Assembly (NCBI RefSeq): GCF_011299555.1
Contig: NZ_CP049857.1
Coordinates: forward strand, 1,984,001 to 2,048,000
Direction of reading: 5' to 3'
Length of the DNA: 64,000 nucleotides
Source of the DNA: Dysgonomonas sp. HDW5A
Lineage (GTDB): Bacteria; Bacteroidota; Bacteroidia; Bacteroidales; Dysgonomonadaceae
The translations under genes were made by a program, and so were the position numbers. Shown here piece by piece: positions 1-13,334 of this stretch. Under the pieces are notes generated by a model. The model saw only the letters and a program-made list of their open reading frames with translations. It did no database searches and had not been told where the DNA came from. Within the stretch, counting starts at the first letter, position 1; the number at the start of each line of letters is the position of its first letter.

Positions 1-1125
1 ATTCCAAAAACAAATATCAGCGAATCATTAAAAAACAGGTGTATTGGTGAAGCTAAATTCCTTCGTGCACACTATTTCTTCATACTAGTACGACTGTTTG
101 GCGATGTGCCGATGGCAGTAACCACACTAAAACCCGGCGATGATTTATTCCCGTCACGCACCAATAAAATGACCATCTATAATGATGTTATTATCCCCGA
201 TCTGAAAGAAGCCATCAATTTATTGCCTGTAAGAGAAGAATATAAAGGCAGTGACATTGGCCGTGCATCCAAAGGAGCGGCAGCCGGAATGTTAGCCAAA
301 GTATATCTGACATTGGGCATGTATAAGGAATGTTTAGACATGTGTAATCTTGTCGAAAGTTTAGGATATAGCCTTAATCCCGATTACAGCGATTGCTTTG
401 GTGGTGAACTGAGAAATAAAAATACAGCAGAATCATTATTTGAGGTTCAATATTATGGATTGACCAAAGCCGGTTTTTGGGACGATGATAATCAGGCTTC
501 TTGGTTAAGTACTTATATGGGACCACGTAATACCGGCTGGGTAGGCGGAGCCTATGGCTGGAACCAACCGACAGAAGAATTTGTGAGCCAATATGAAGAA
601 AACGATTTGCGGAAAGATAAAACCATTTTATATGAAGGAGGTCCTGCATTCGATGGAAAACAGTATAAGAAATCAATGTCTAACACTGGCTACAATGTCC
701 GCAAGTTTTTAGTACCTCTATCTGTGTCTCCCGATTATAATACAAACTCAGCCAGCGTAATAGTATTACGTTATGCAGATGTATTATTGATGAAAGCGGA
801 AGCTTTGAATGAACTTGGAAGAACGAAGGATGCAGAAGAGCCACTATATCAGGTGCGGAAAAGAGCAGGATTGACAAAACGTACAGATGTGGAAGGTTTA
901 AACCAAGATCAGATGCGTGAGAAAATCATCAAGGAGCGCCGCATAGAGTTGGCATTCGAAGGACATCGTTGGTTCGATATGATTCGTATTGACAATGGGC
1001 AATATGCCTTGAATTTCTTACACTCTATCGGTAAAGTTAATGCGACAAGCAAACATTTGCTGCTACCTATTCCTCAAAAAGAAAGGGATGCTAATCCGAA
1101 CTTGTCTCAAAATGCAGGTTATTAA
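1..1125 (+). CDS. SusD/RagB-family outer-membrane glycan-binding lipoprotein, 5' end outside window
   Basis: The frame is open from base 1, so this is the C-terminal part of a longer gene and the internal ATG at 106 is not the real start. The family lipoprotein caps its SusC partner and binds oligosaccharide at the cell surface. The visible part carries the SusD hallmark AKFLRAHYFF near its beginning, the alpha-helical repeat text (LLPVREEYKGSDIGRASKGAA) and the C-terminal signature LRYADVLLMKAEALNELG followed by RRIELAFEGHRWFDMIR. About 375 codons are visible of the usual 500-600. It is followed after 19 bases by a SusE-like gene and then GH66, GH31 and GH97, so the likely substrate is dextran or a related alpha-glucan. 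Family assignment is firm; substrate is inferred from neighbours. Confidence 0.95.
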   Translation: MPKTNISESLKNRCIGEAKFLRAHYFFILVRLFGDVPMAVTTLKPGDDLFPSRTNKMTIYNDVIIPDLKEAINLLPVREEYKGSDIGRASKGAAAGMLAKVYLTLGMYKECLDMCNLVESLGYSLNPDYSDCFGGELRNKNTAESLFEVQYYGLTKAGFWDDDNQASWLSTYMGPRNTGWVGGAYGWNQPTEEFVSQYEENDLRKDKTILYEGGPAFDGKQYKKSMSNTGYNVRKFLVPLSVSPDYNTNSASVIVLRYADVLLMKAEALNELGRTKDAEEPLYQVRKRAGLTKRTDVEGLNQDQMREKIIKERRIELAFEGHRWFDMIRIDNGQYALNFLHSIGKVNATSKHLLLPIPQKERDANPNLSQNAGY

Positions 1126-1144
1126 TCAAAAAAACGAACCTATT

Positions 1145-2581
1145 ATGAAATCATATAAAATATTAAGTTTATTGAGTCTGTTTCTCCTATTCTTTCTTTC
1201 GTGTACCGATGAGGATAGTATAGAGTATAACAAAGGGAATCAGCCATTAGAAGTAAAGGCTTCGAGTGAAAACATTGAGTTGAATGCTGCAAATCCCGAA
1301 ACGAATGCCCTAACCATTTCATGGACATCGGGTTCGAATCAGGGGACTAACAGTGCTATTTCTTACACATTCCAAATGGATGTGCAGGGTAATAATTTCG
1401 ATAAGGGACTTACACTCGATTTGGGGCAGAATATATATCAAAAGGAGTATAAAAATGAAGAACTGAATGATTTACTCATATCATGGGGAATAGCACCAGA
1501 ATCAGAAGTTTTGTTAGATGTACGTGTAAAAGCTACCATAGCATCCGATGCCGTTGAGCCGGCTTTATCGAACATTCAAACCATCAAGATAAAAACACAT
1601 AAGCCTATAACTAAAACTCTTTATTTGATAGGCGATGCTACTCCAAATGGATGGAATGCCGATAATGCAACTGAGTTATCTGCAATAAGGAATACTCCGA
1701 AAGGTTTTACATGGACAGGAAGATTAAATCCGGGGAAGTTTAAATTCATAACAACTCTTGGCAAATTTGCACCCTCCTATAATAAAGGGGATGATAACAC
1801 CAAACTGTATTTACGTGAGAATGGAGACGATCCGTATGACAAACAATTTGAGATTACCGAAGGTGGAAATTATAAAATAACACTCAACCTTATATCGTTG
1901 GCTATTCATATAGAAAAAACTGCAGGCTCCGAGTTTACTGAATTATGGTTTGTAGGAAATGCAACAGGATGGAACTTTAAATCGATGACCGTAGATCCAT
2001 TAGATCCATTTGTATTTCATTACAACGAAAATCTTTCAGAAGGAGGCGAATTTAAGATAGGAACAGTTGCCGGAAGTTGGGATGCTGTTTTCTTCCGCCC
2101 GGAAACCAACGGGGCAGGAATCGAAGCTACTAAGGCTGTTAAATGGGCAGGAGATCCAGATAATAAATGGAATATTCCCGGAGGAGTTTATAAAATAGCA
2201 TTGAATACCCGCGAAATGAAGATCAATATTGTTCCGTTTACTCCTTATGCAATGATTTATCTGGTAGGAGACGCTTCGGCTAATGGATGGGATATAGGTA
2301 ATGCTACTGCTATGAGTGCAGGGGATACTCCTTATGAATTCAAATGGTCAGGTTCGTTAAATACGGGAGAGTTGAAGTTTACCTGCGATAAACAAAGCGA
2401 TTGGAACGGAGCTTGGTTTACAGCTGTTCAGGCAGATATGCCGGCAAACGGGCAAGTGCAACAAACGGTATTTACTGCTCAAGGTGCCGGACTCGATTAT
2501 AAATGGAAAATAACAGAAGCCGGTAGTTATACAATTGAACTGGATCAGTTGAAAGAGACTGTGATGATCAAGAAAAATTAA
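1145..2581 (+). CDS. SusE/SusF-like surface glycan-binding lipoprotein
   Basis: A 478-residue lipoprotein starting at the ATG at 1145; the frame is open further upstream to 1040 but that stretch overlaps the SusD gene and lacks a signal. The N-terminus (MKSYKILSLL, then LFFLSC) is a type II signal with the acylated Cys near residue 21. An N-terminal SusE-type Ig-like domain is followed by three similar beta-sandwich modules, seen as repeated openings: LIGDATPNGWNADNATELSA, FVGNATGWNF, LVGDASANGWDIGNATAMSA. Those modules resemble the starch-binding modules of SusE/SusF. It should bind alpha-glucan at the surface and feed SusC/SusD; it has no enzyme motif. The position directly after susD is the usual one for this protein type. 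Confidence 0.85.
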   Translation: MKSYKILSLLSLFLLFFLSCTDEDSIEYNKGNQPLEVKASSENIELNAANPETNALTISWTSGSNQGTNSAISYTFQMDVQGNNFDKGLTLDLGQNIYQKEYKNEELNDLLISWGIAPESEVLLDVRVKATIASDAVEPALSNIQTIKIKTHKPITKTLYLIGDATPNGWNADNATELSAIRNTPKGFTWTGRLNPGKFKFITTLGKFAPSYNKGDDNTKLYLRENGDDPYDKQFEITEGGNYKITLNLISLAIHIEKTAGSEFTELWFVGNATGWNFKSMTVDPLDPFVFHYNENLSEGGEFKIGTVAGSWDAVFFRPETNGAGIEATKAVKWAGDPDNKWNIPGGVYKIALNTREMKINIVPFTPYAMIYLVGDASANGWDIGNATAMSAGDTPYEFKWSGSLNTGELKFTCDKQSDWNGAWFTAVQADMPANGQVQQTVFTAQGAGLDYKWKITEAGSYTIELDQLKETVMIKKN

Positions 2582-2592
2582 TTAGTAAAAAA

Positions 2593-2621
2593 ACAGTGAT
2601 GCCATACTCAGGTATCACTGT
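2593..2621 (+). promoter_or_regulatory. Intergenic hairpin between binding-protein and enzyme genes
   Basis: ACAGTGATGCC pairs with GGTATCACTGT (11 pairs, one G-U) round a 7-base loop in the 54-base gap between the SusE-like gene and the GH66 gene. It has only a short A-rich flank and no long U tract, so it may be a processing or stability hairpin, or a weak terminator that lowers expression of the downstream enzymes. Confidence 0.55.
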
Positions 2622-2635
2622 AAAATATAAATAGC

Positions 2636-4399
2636 ATGAAGAATATATATAACTTTTTAGTAGTAGCCTTATGCAGCTTATTTGTCGTGTCGTGCGATGA
2701 TTACTACGATACCAAGAACGATCCTATAACCTACGGCGAGACCTATTTAAGTATCAACCTGAATACAGATAAAGCTGTTTATAAACCGGGTGAAACAGTT
2801 CATTTCTCAATGAAAGATAATCCCGGAAATAACCTGAAAGTGCGATACTCCTATCTGGGTGCAGTACTCAAAGAAGAAAGCTTGTCAGGTAAATCATGGA
2901 CATGGGTAACACCATCCGAAGATTTCAAAGGTTATCTGGTAGATATATACGAATCGAAAGAAGGAAAAGAAATTATACACCAAAGTATCAGTGTCGATGT
3001 CTCTTCGGACTGGAAAAAATTTCCTCGATATGGCTTCCTTTCGGGATATGGAAAATTGACAGATAATCAAATAGAGAAAAATATCGAAGTCTTAAACCGC
3101 TATCGTATCAATGGCATACAATTTTACGATTGGATGAACGATCATCAACGACCATTGGCAGGAACAGTCGAAAATCCGGCTGCTTCGTGGAACGATCTGA
3201 TAGGACGTACCAATTACCTTTCTACAGTAAAAGGATATATCAGTGCCGCTCATGATAGAGGAATGAAAGCAACATTTTACAATCTGGCTTTCGGAGCGTT
3301 AAATAATGCGGCAGCAGATGGAGTAAAAGAAGAATGGTATCTTTTCAAAGATGCGGATCATAAAGAAAAAGACAATCACCATCTTGATGCTCCTTTTCGT
3401 AGTAGTATTTATCTTACCAACCCTGCCAATACCGAGTGGCAAAACTATTTGATACAACGAAATAAAGATGTGTACAGTGTATTTGATTTTGATGGTTATC
3501 ATATCGATCAATTGGGCGACAGAGGTACTGTTTATGATTACAACGGCAATGTGGTGAAACTTTCGAACACTTATAAATCGTTTATTACGGCCATGAAACA
3601 GGCTAACCCTACAAAAAGTCTGGTAATGAATGCTGTTAATCAATACGGACAAGAAGAAAGTATTGCCAAATCGGATGTTGATTTTTTGTATACAGAAGTT
3701 TGGGATCCAAACAAATCGTTTGATCAACTGGTTCAGATCATACAGGATAATGATGCGTACAGTAATAATACGAAACGTACTGTTTTGGCAGCTTACATGA
3801 ATTATGACAAGTCAAATAGTGCCGGCTTTGTAAATGCTCCGGGGGTGTTATTGGCTAATGCTGTGATTTTTTCATTCGGTGCTTCTCATCTCGAATTAGG
3901 AGAGCATTATCTGGCAAACGAGTATTTTCCGAACTCCAACTTACAAATGAAAACTGAGCTGAAAAATTCGATATTAACTTACTATGACTTCCTGGTTGCT
4001 TATCAGAATATCTTGCGTGACGGTGGTACTTTCACCTCTTACAATCTGCAATGCACCAATTCTAAGATGATATTAAACAACTGGCCTGCACAACAAGGCA
4101 ATGTAGCTGTGGTTGGCAAACGGTTTAGTGATAAAGATGTACTGCACCTTATCAACTTTACCAACGCCAATACTATGGAATGGAGAGATAAAAACGGAAC
4201 TCAGGCAGAACCTTCTATCATCGCTGATACTGAGTTGAAACTGCTTGCAGCAAAGCCTGTCAAGAATATTTGGGTTGCATCACCTGACACTCAGAAAGGA
4301 GTTGCACGGAAAGTAACGTTTAATCAAACGGGAAATGAGGTTGTATTTAACTTACCATCCCTGAAATATTGGGATATGATTGTTGTAGAATACCAATAA
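2636..4399 (+). CDS. GH66 endo-dextranase lipoprotein
   Basis: A 587-residue protein with a lipoprotein signal (LFVVSCDD; Cys near residue 20), so it is probably anchored in the outer membrane. GH66 enzymes cut alpha-1,6-glucan (dextran) internally, some forming cyclic isomalto-oligosaccharides. An N-terminal Ig-like domain (about 35-125) precedes the barrel, which starts at YGFLSGYG, typical of the family. Candidate nucleophile is D291 in HIDQLGD and candidate acid/base is E354 in YTEVWDP, in the order and rough spacing expected for GH66. A C-terminal beta domain ends at the stop. The gene is followed after 11 bases by GH31 and then GH97, giving an endo-acting surface enzyme with two exo-acting finishers. 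I see no extra domain suggesting the cyclising activity, so plain dextranase is preferred. Confidence 0.9.
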   Translation: MKNIYNFLVVALCSLFVVSCDDYYDTKNDPITYGETYLSINLNTDKAVYKPGETVHFSMKDNPGNNLKVRYSYLGAVLKEESLSGKSWTWVTPSEDFKGYLVDIYESKEGKEIIHQSISVDVSSDWKKFPRYGFLSGYGKLTDNQIEKNIEVLNRYRINGIQFYDWMNDHQRPLAGTVENPAASWNDLIGRTNYLSTVKGYISAAHDRGMKATFYNLAFGALNNAAADGVKEEWYLFKDADHKEKDNHHLDAPFRSSIYLTNPANTEWQNYLIQRNKDVYSVFDFDGYHIDQLGDRGTVYDYNGNVVKLSNTYKSFITAMKQANPTKSLVMNAVNQYGQEESIAKSDVDFLYTEVWDPNKSFDQLVQIIQDNDAYSNNTKRTVLAAYMNYDKSNSAGFVNAPGVLLANAVIFSFGASHLELGEHYLANEYFPNSNLQMKTELKNSILTYYDFLVAYQNILRDGGTFTSYNLQCTNSKMILNNWPAQQGNVAVVGKRFSDKDVLHLINFTNANTMEWRDKNGTQAEPSIIADTELKLLAAKPVKNIWVASPDTQKGVARKVTFNQTGNEVVFNLPSLKYWDMIVVEYQ

Positions 4400-4410
4400 A
4401 AACGAAATAA

Positions 4411-9128
<4,718 letters not shown>

Positions 9129-9177
9129 TATATAAGTTGATTTCACAAGATAATTACCTGAAATATTGATAAATAAA

Positions 9178-9209
9178 AAAAGAGGATCTATTAAAACAGA
9201 TCCTCTTTT
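9178..9209. terminator. Bidirectional Rho-independent terminator
   Basis: AAAAGAGGATCT and AGATCCTCTTTT form a perfect 12-base-pair stem with an 8-base loop, with A runs before and T runs after. It lies between the convergent GH97 and rsgA genes and can serve both strands. Confidence 0.9.
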
Positions 9210-9219
9210 ACTTTAGAGA

Positions 9220-10290
9220 TTAAACAGAGCTATCTCTGCTTTTCTTCTCTCTGATTACCTCTTTTACCATACGGTGAAACTGCCTTTCGCGTTCTCTCCT
9301 CTCGTATGTGGTTTCATTAAAATGCATGGCTTCCCGCTTTAGTTTCAGATACGAATTGTATGTACCTATATCCAGATCACCCGAAGCAATTGCATTCAGC
9401 ACTGCACAACCGGGTTCGCTCGTATGCGTACAATCATGAAACTTACATTTCCCCATTAACTGATCTATATCGAGCGTTTCGGCAATCGTATCATCCGAAT
9501 CTACAGCGAGTCCAAACTCACGTACACCGGGAGTATCCAACAAAATACCTCCCGATTCGAGTAAGAAAATCTCACGTCTGGTAGATGTATGTTTACCCTT
9601 ACCCGTCGATGTGCTGATAGCTGAAGTTTCAAGTAGCTGATCTTCACACAACCTATTTATCAACGAACTTTTGCCAACACCCGATGAACCGATAAAAATA
9701 AAAGTCTCAGCAGGATCGATGATTTTTCGTAAACAGTCAATACTCTCTTTATCATAAATACTGGTAACAAAGACTTCCGTCTTTTCTCCTATCTTGCCAA
9801 GCGATTGTTTCAGTTTATCAATATCAATACCCAAATCCGCTTTAGTCAGAATAAGGATAGGAACGATACCCGAATCGATTACCTGTATTAAGAACCTTTC
9901 CGTTCTTCGGACATTAAAATTAGCATCGCAGCTTTGTACGATAAACGCTTTGTCTATATTGGCCGCAAAATGCTGAATAGTTGTCTTTGTCCCACTTCTT
10001 TTGCGGGATAAAGCATTCGTTCGAGGTAAAATATCAATAATAATCCCCAACTCACCAAAACGCTGAAAGACCACCCAGTCACCTGTAATCGGATATTCAT
10101 GCGGTTCTTTTGTATAAAGGATATTTCCTGTCAGTTCGCAGGATAATATACCTTCGGAAGTTGCTACATCGTATCGTGTTTTATGTGTCGAAACGATTCT
10201 ACCGTGTTCGAGTTCATTATATGATAGATCGTTTTTTAGTTGTTGCCATTGGTTGTTCCAACCATAAGAGCATAGATTTGCCATTGTCAA
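9220..10290 (-). CDS. rsgA: Ribosome small-subunit-dependent GTPase A (RsgA/YloQ type)
   Basis: A 356-residue circularly permuted GTPase that helps late 30S subunit maturation in the cytoplasm. An N-terminal OB-fold (about 25-95) is followed by G4 in the TKADLG form, the P-loop GSSGVGKSSL (K207) and G3 DTPG, the G4-G1-G3 order that marks permuted GTPases. The C-terminal zinc knuckle CKFHDCTHTSEPGCAV is complete. The length is a little above the usual 300-350 because of an N-terminal extension with SYGWNNQW; Bacteroidetes often have such a second, longer paralogue. Two ATGs lie at the start (MTMANL); either could be used. It stands alone between two PUL segments. Confidence 0.93.
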   Translation of the reverse strand: MTMANLCSYGWNNQWQQLKNDLSYNELEHGRIVSTHKTRYDVATSEGILSCELTGNILYTKEPHEYPITGDWVVFQRFGELGIIIDILPRTNALSRKRSGTKTTIQHFAANIDKAFIVQSCDANFNVRRTERFLIQVIDSGIVPILILTKADLGIDIDKLKQSLGKIGEKTEVFVTSIYDKESIDCLRKIIDPAETFIFIGSSGVGKSSLINRLCEDQLLETSAISTSTGKGKHTSTRREIFLLESGGILLDTPGVREFGLAVDSDDTIAETLDIDQLMGKCKFHDCTHTSEPGCAVLNAIASGDLDIGTYNSYLKLKREAMHFNETTYERRERERQFHRMVKEVIREKKSRDSSV

Positions 10291-10591
10291 ATATCTATTT
10301 GATTTAAAAATATAGAAATTAAAAAATAAATAATGGTTCGGAAAAGCTGTATAGTGTAGTGCTAATAGTATCTAATCCCGGATAGAACTATCCAAGACCA
10401 ATTACCTGTATGTAAATAAAATTACAAGCTTTTCCTTATCAGGCAATCATCAACAGACGATATGTAGATATAGTTGATTTCATTCGGGAGTAAAGATAAG
10501 AAGATTTTCCCAAATATAACTTATTATAACAAAGAGGACCGAATAAGCTTGAGATAGCTTATTCGGTCCTCTTTGTTTTATATGAATAGTA
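10291..10591. other. Gene-free gap upstream of rsgA and downstream of the GH2 gene
   Basis: This 301-base stretch holds no supported gene. It must carry the rsgA promoter, which I could not place. A short palindrome GGATAGAACTATCC lies at 10380-10393, and the terminator of the GH2 gene is at 10531-10574. Confidence 0.6.
10531..10574 (-). terminator. Terminator of the GH2 gene
   Basis: A perfect 19-base-pair stem (10531-10549 with 10556-10574; arm AAAGAGGACCGAATAAGCT) with a 6-base loop lies 17 bases past the GH2 stop on the minus strand and ends in a T-rich run. Confidence 0.9.
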
Positions 10592-13087
10592 TTATTTTGC
10601 GATTATAGTTGTATTAACAGCTTTGAGCCAAGGAGATGTAAATCTTATCTTTATCTCCCCCTGTTGACCTGTAGCTTGAATATACGCCAGAATTTTTCCA
10701 TGAAACACGCGGTGTTTATTATCTGTATAATCACTCATATCTTTATTATTGCTGGCTTCTAATCCTAAAAGTTTAGCAGGACCTTGTATCTGGCAAGTAA
10801 CCTCATTGTCCGAAAACATAACAGGAATTCCATTCTCGTCTACTACTTGTACAACAATCTGAGCCAGACCTTTATCTTTACTGATTTCTGTCTCGGATTG
10901 AGTAATAGTCAAAGCATATGGTTGTTTAGATGATTGTATAGCGTAACGTGATATTTCATTGTTATTTTTATCAAGTCCTACTACTTCCAGCTTTCCATCT
11001 CTATAAGGTATGTCCCAATAGATGATGCCTGTATTATCATCATATTCCTTTACTTTTCCTACTTCATTTCCGTTCAATACTAATTTTGCTTTAGCTGCAT
11101 TGGTGTAACAAACTACACGTATAGATTGTCCCTCATCGTAGTTCCATATAGGCCATGCGTCCATAGATGGTACTTTTTCTTCGTAATTCTGCCCTTCGTT
11201 ATCAGCATCTAACTGCGACCAAACGTCTTTCATCTGGCTTTTGCTGCCTCTTCCGGGTGTTGGGTAAGTTCCCAGATACGCCATTGGTTTATCAGACCAA
11301 AGCGATTGGCGGAAATACCCCCTTGGTTTAATAAAGCCACCAAAATCTAATAGCCCTGAATAGAATCCTCTGGATGGCCATCGCCCTGATTCTCCCAGAT
11401 AGTCGATTCCTGTCCACAAGAATTGTCCGAATATATGTTCATTGTCTCTCACTGCTTTCCAAGCCTCCAGATCATGACGGTTTTCACTTCCGTAAAGTAC
11501 TCTTTTCGGATATTTCTCGTGATCTAAAATATATCTGCTTTCCGTATAATTATATCCTGCAATATCCAATGCTCCGGGATATTCGGTCTCGTTCGACATG
11601 GCTACACCTGCAAGTCCGGCTGTTGTAGGACGAGATTTATCGTATTTTTTCACCACACCAACCAAGCGTTTTGCAATATCACCTAAACGCATAGCATCGG
11701 GAGCATCTTTTTTGTATCCTCCAAATTGTGCTTGTGTAAACCCTGTATTATTGCCGCCATCCAAAACGGGATGAGAATAAGGATCATTCGGATAGTCTAC
11801 TTCATTACCTATACTCCATGCAAAAATTGAGATGTGATTACGATCACGTCGAACCAGATCTGCCAAATCTTTTTCACCCCATTCTTCAAAAAAGTCAAAC
11901 GAACCTTGATATCCGGGTGTGCCTACATTCCAACCTTCGAGCCATTTGCGTTTAGGGAATTCCCATTCATCATACGCCTCGTTAAGAACCAATATTCCCA
12001 GTTCGTCACATAATGCGTATAAATCGGGAGCTTGCGGATTATGACTTGTTCGTACAGCATTTACACCGATTGATTTTAATGTTTGCAATCTTCTTTTCCA
12101 CACATCATGTGGTACGGCTGCCCCTAATACTCCTGCATCGTGATGGATACATACTCCTTTTACTTTCATCCATTCTCCGTTAAGGGCAAAACCTTTGTTT
12201 ACATCGAAAGTATAATTGCGAATACCTGTAGTAGTAATTGTCTGGTCTATTACTTTACCCTTGTTCGATACTGTTGTTTTGAGTTGATATAAATTTGGAT
12301 TGTTTAAATCCCAGATTTGAGGATTGTTTACTTTTAATTCTGTTTCTATTTTGTTATTTTGTGCAGCCATTTGCAATTTTCTGGAATCTTTCGCAATAAC
12401 TTTTCCGTCAAATAATAACTCATTTGTAATTAAGAGATCAGTTGCTTTTACATCCGAATTATCTATTTCGACCTCTACAGATAAAATCGCCTGTTTTTTT
12501 GTAACAGATTTAGGATAAACATATACTCCCCATTGTGCTATATGTATGGGATTAGCATATACCAACCATACATTACGATAAATACCCGATCCTGTATACC
12601 AACGTGAATCTGCCGATTGACTGTGGTCAACACGTACAGCGATTACGTTCTCCTGTCCATATTTAATATAGGGTGTCACGTCATACATGAAGGAGATATA
12701 TCCATTAGGACGTTTCCCTAATAACTGCCCATTGATAAAAACTTCGCTGCGATTGTATACTCCTTCGAAATACAAGTACACTTTTTCACCTTGCTTATCC
12801 TTAGGGATGTCTAATGTTTTTCTATACCACCCGATGCCTCCCGGCAAGTAACCAGTGGCACTGGCTAGTGTTGGACTAAGTTGTCCTTTTACACTCCAGT
12901 CGTGGGGAAGGTCAACCGATTTCCATCTTTTATCATCAAGAGATGTATTTTGTCCATCTTTGACATCATTTAATGTAAACTTCCAACCTTCATTTATTTT
13001 TTCCGGTTGACCAAAAGAAACCTGCCCGAATATCGAAAGGGAGAGGTAACTAAATAGTACTGCTAAAAATAGTTTTTTAATTTCCAT
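10592..13087 (-). CDS. GH2 beta-galactosidase-like glycosidase
   Basis: An 831-residue secreted GH2 enzyme with a signal near MEIKKLFLAVLFSYLSLSIF. Order: sugar-binding jelly roll (about 25-190), Ig-like domain (195-295), barrel (297-600), then a DUF4982-type beta domain and a C-terminal Ig-like domain. The acid/base is E429 in SIGNEVD and the nucleophile E535 in YGSEN, both intact. Members with this architecture are mostly beta-galactosidases, but some are beta-glucuronidases or act on other beta-linked sugars; eye inspection does not settle this. It follows the HTCS gene on the same strand after 247 bases, so it may be read from the same region. With GH30, GH43 and GH127 nearby, removal of terminal beta-galactose or glucuronic acid from arabinogalactan fragments is a plausible role. 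Confidence 0.88.
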   Translation of the reverse strand: MEIKKLFLAVLFSYLSLSIFGQVSFGQPEKINEGWKFTLNDVKDGQNTSLDDKRWKSVDLPHDWSVKGQLSPTLASATGYLPGGIGWYRKTLDIPKDKQGEKVYLYFEGVYNRSEVFINGQLLGKRPNGYISFMYDVTPYIKYGQENVIAVRVDHSQSADSRWYTGSGIYRNVWLVYANPIHIAQWGVYVYPKSVTKKQAILSVEVEIDNSDVKATDLLITNELLFDGKVIAKDSRKLQMAAQNNKIETELKVNNPQIWDLNNPNLYQLKTTVSNKGKVIDQTITTTGIRNYTFDVNKGFALNGEWMKVKGVCIHHDAGVLGAAVPHDVWKRRLQTLKSIGVNAVRTSHNPQAPDLYALCDELGILVLNEAYDEWEFPKRKWLEGWNVGTPGYQGSFDFFEEWGEKDLADLVRRDRNHISIFAWSIGNEVDYPNDPYSHPVLDGGNNTGFTQAQFGGYKKDAPDAMRLGDIAKRLVGVVKKYDKSRPTTAGLAGVAMSNETEYPGALDIAGYNYTESRYILDHEKYPKRVLYGSENRHDLEAWKAVRDNEHIFGQFLWTGIDYLGESGRWPSRGFYSGLLDFGGFIKPRGYFRQSLWSDKPMAYLGTYPTPGRGSKSQMKDVWSQLDADNEGQNYEEKVPSMDAWPIWNYDEGQSIRVVCYTNAAKAKLVLNGNEVGKVKEYDDNTGIIYWDIPYRDGKLEVVGLDKNNNEISRYAIQSSKQPYALTITQSETEISKDKGLAQIVVQVVDENGIPVMFSDNEVTCQIQGPAKLLGLEASNNKDMSDYTDNKHRVFHGKILAYIQATGQQGEIKIRFTSPWLKAVNTTIIAK

Positions 13088-13140
13088 AGTATGTTATTAT
13101 ATTAAGTAACAGAAAATATTTAATGTCGTATTTTTTCAAG

Positions 13141-13215
13141 TTATAACTATCAATTGTTGTTATATCAGGGTCGACAATAAACGGGTCTGAGACCTTACTT
13201 TATCTTTAGCAGCAA
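13141..13215 (-). repeat. Dispersed two-hairpin repeat, family B, copy 1 (minus orientation)
   Basis: Read on the minus strand it has the palindrome core at 13182-13197 (AAGGTCTCAGACCC), then TTATTGTC, then a second hairpin with ATAAC/GTTAT arms. It lies between the HTCS and GH2 genes and aligns with the copies at 19128, 37415 and 52339. Confidence 0.65.
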
Positions 13216-13334
13216 AAATAGAGTGAATATAATTACGATACGGGATACATATCGTGCATGTTAGGTGAGCATATTCATCACGTATTCAATAAATGAAAGA
13301 ATTTAATGATTTATTTGAATTGCAAGTCTGTATC

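Noticed and set aside
1040-1144. Upstream extension of the SusE-like gene
   Set aside because: It overlaps the SusD gene and would bury the lipoprotein signal that starts at 1145.
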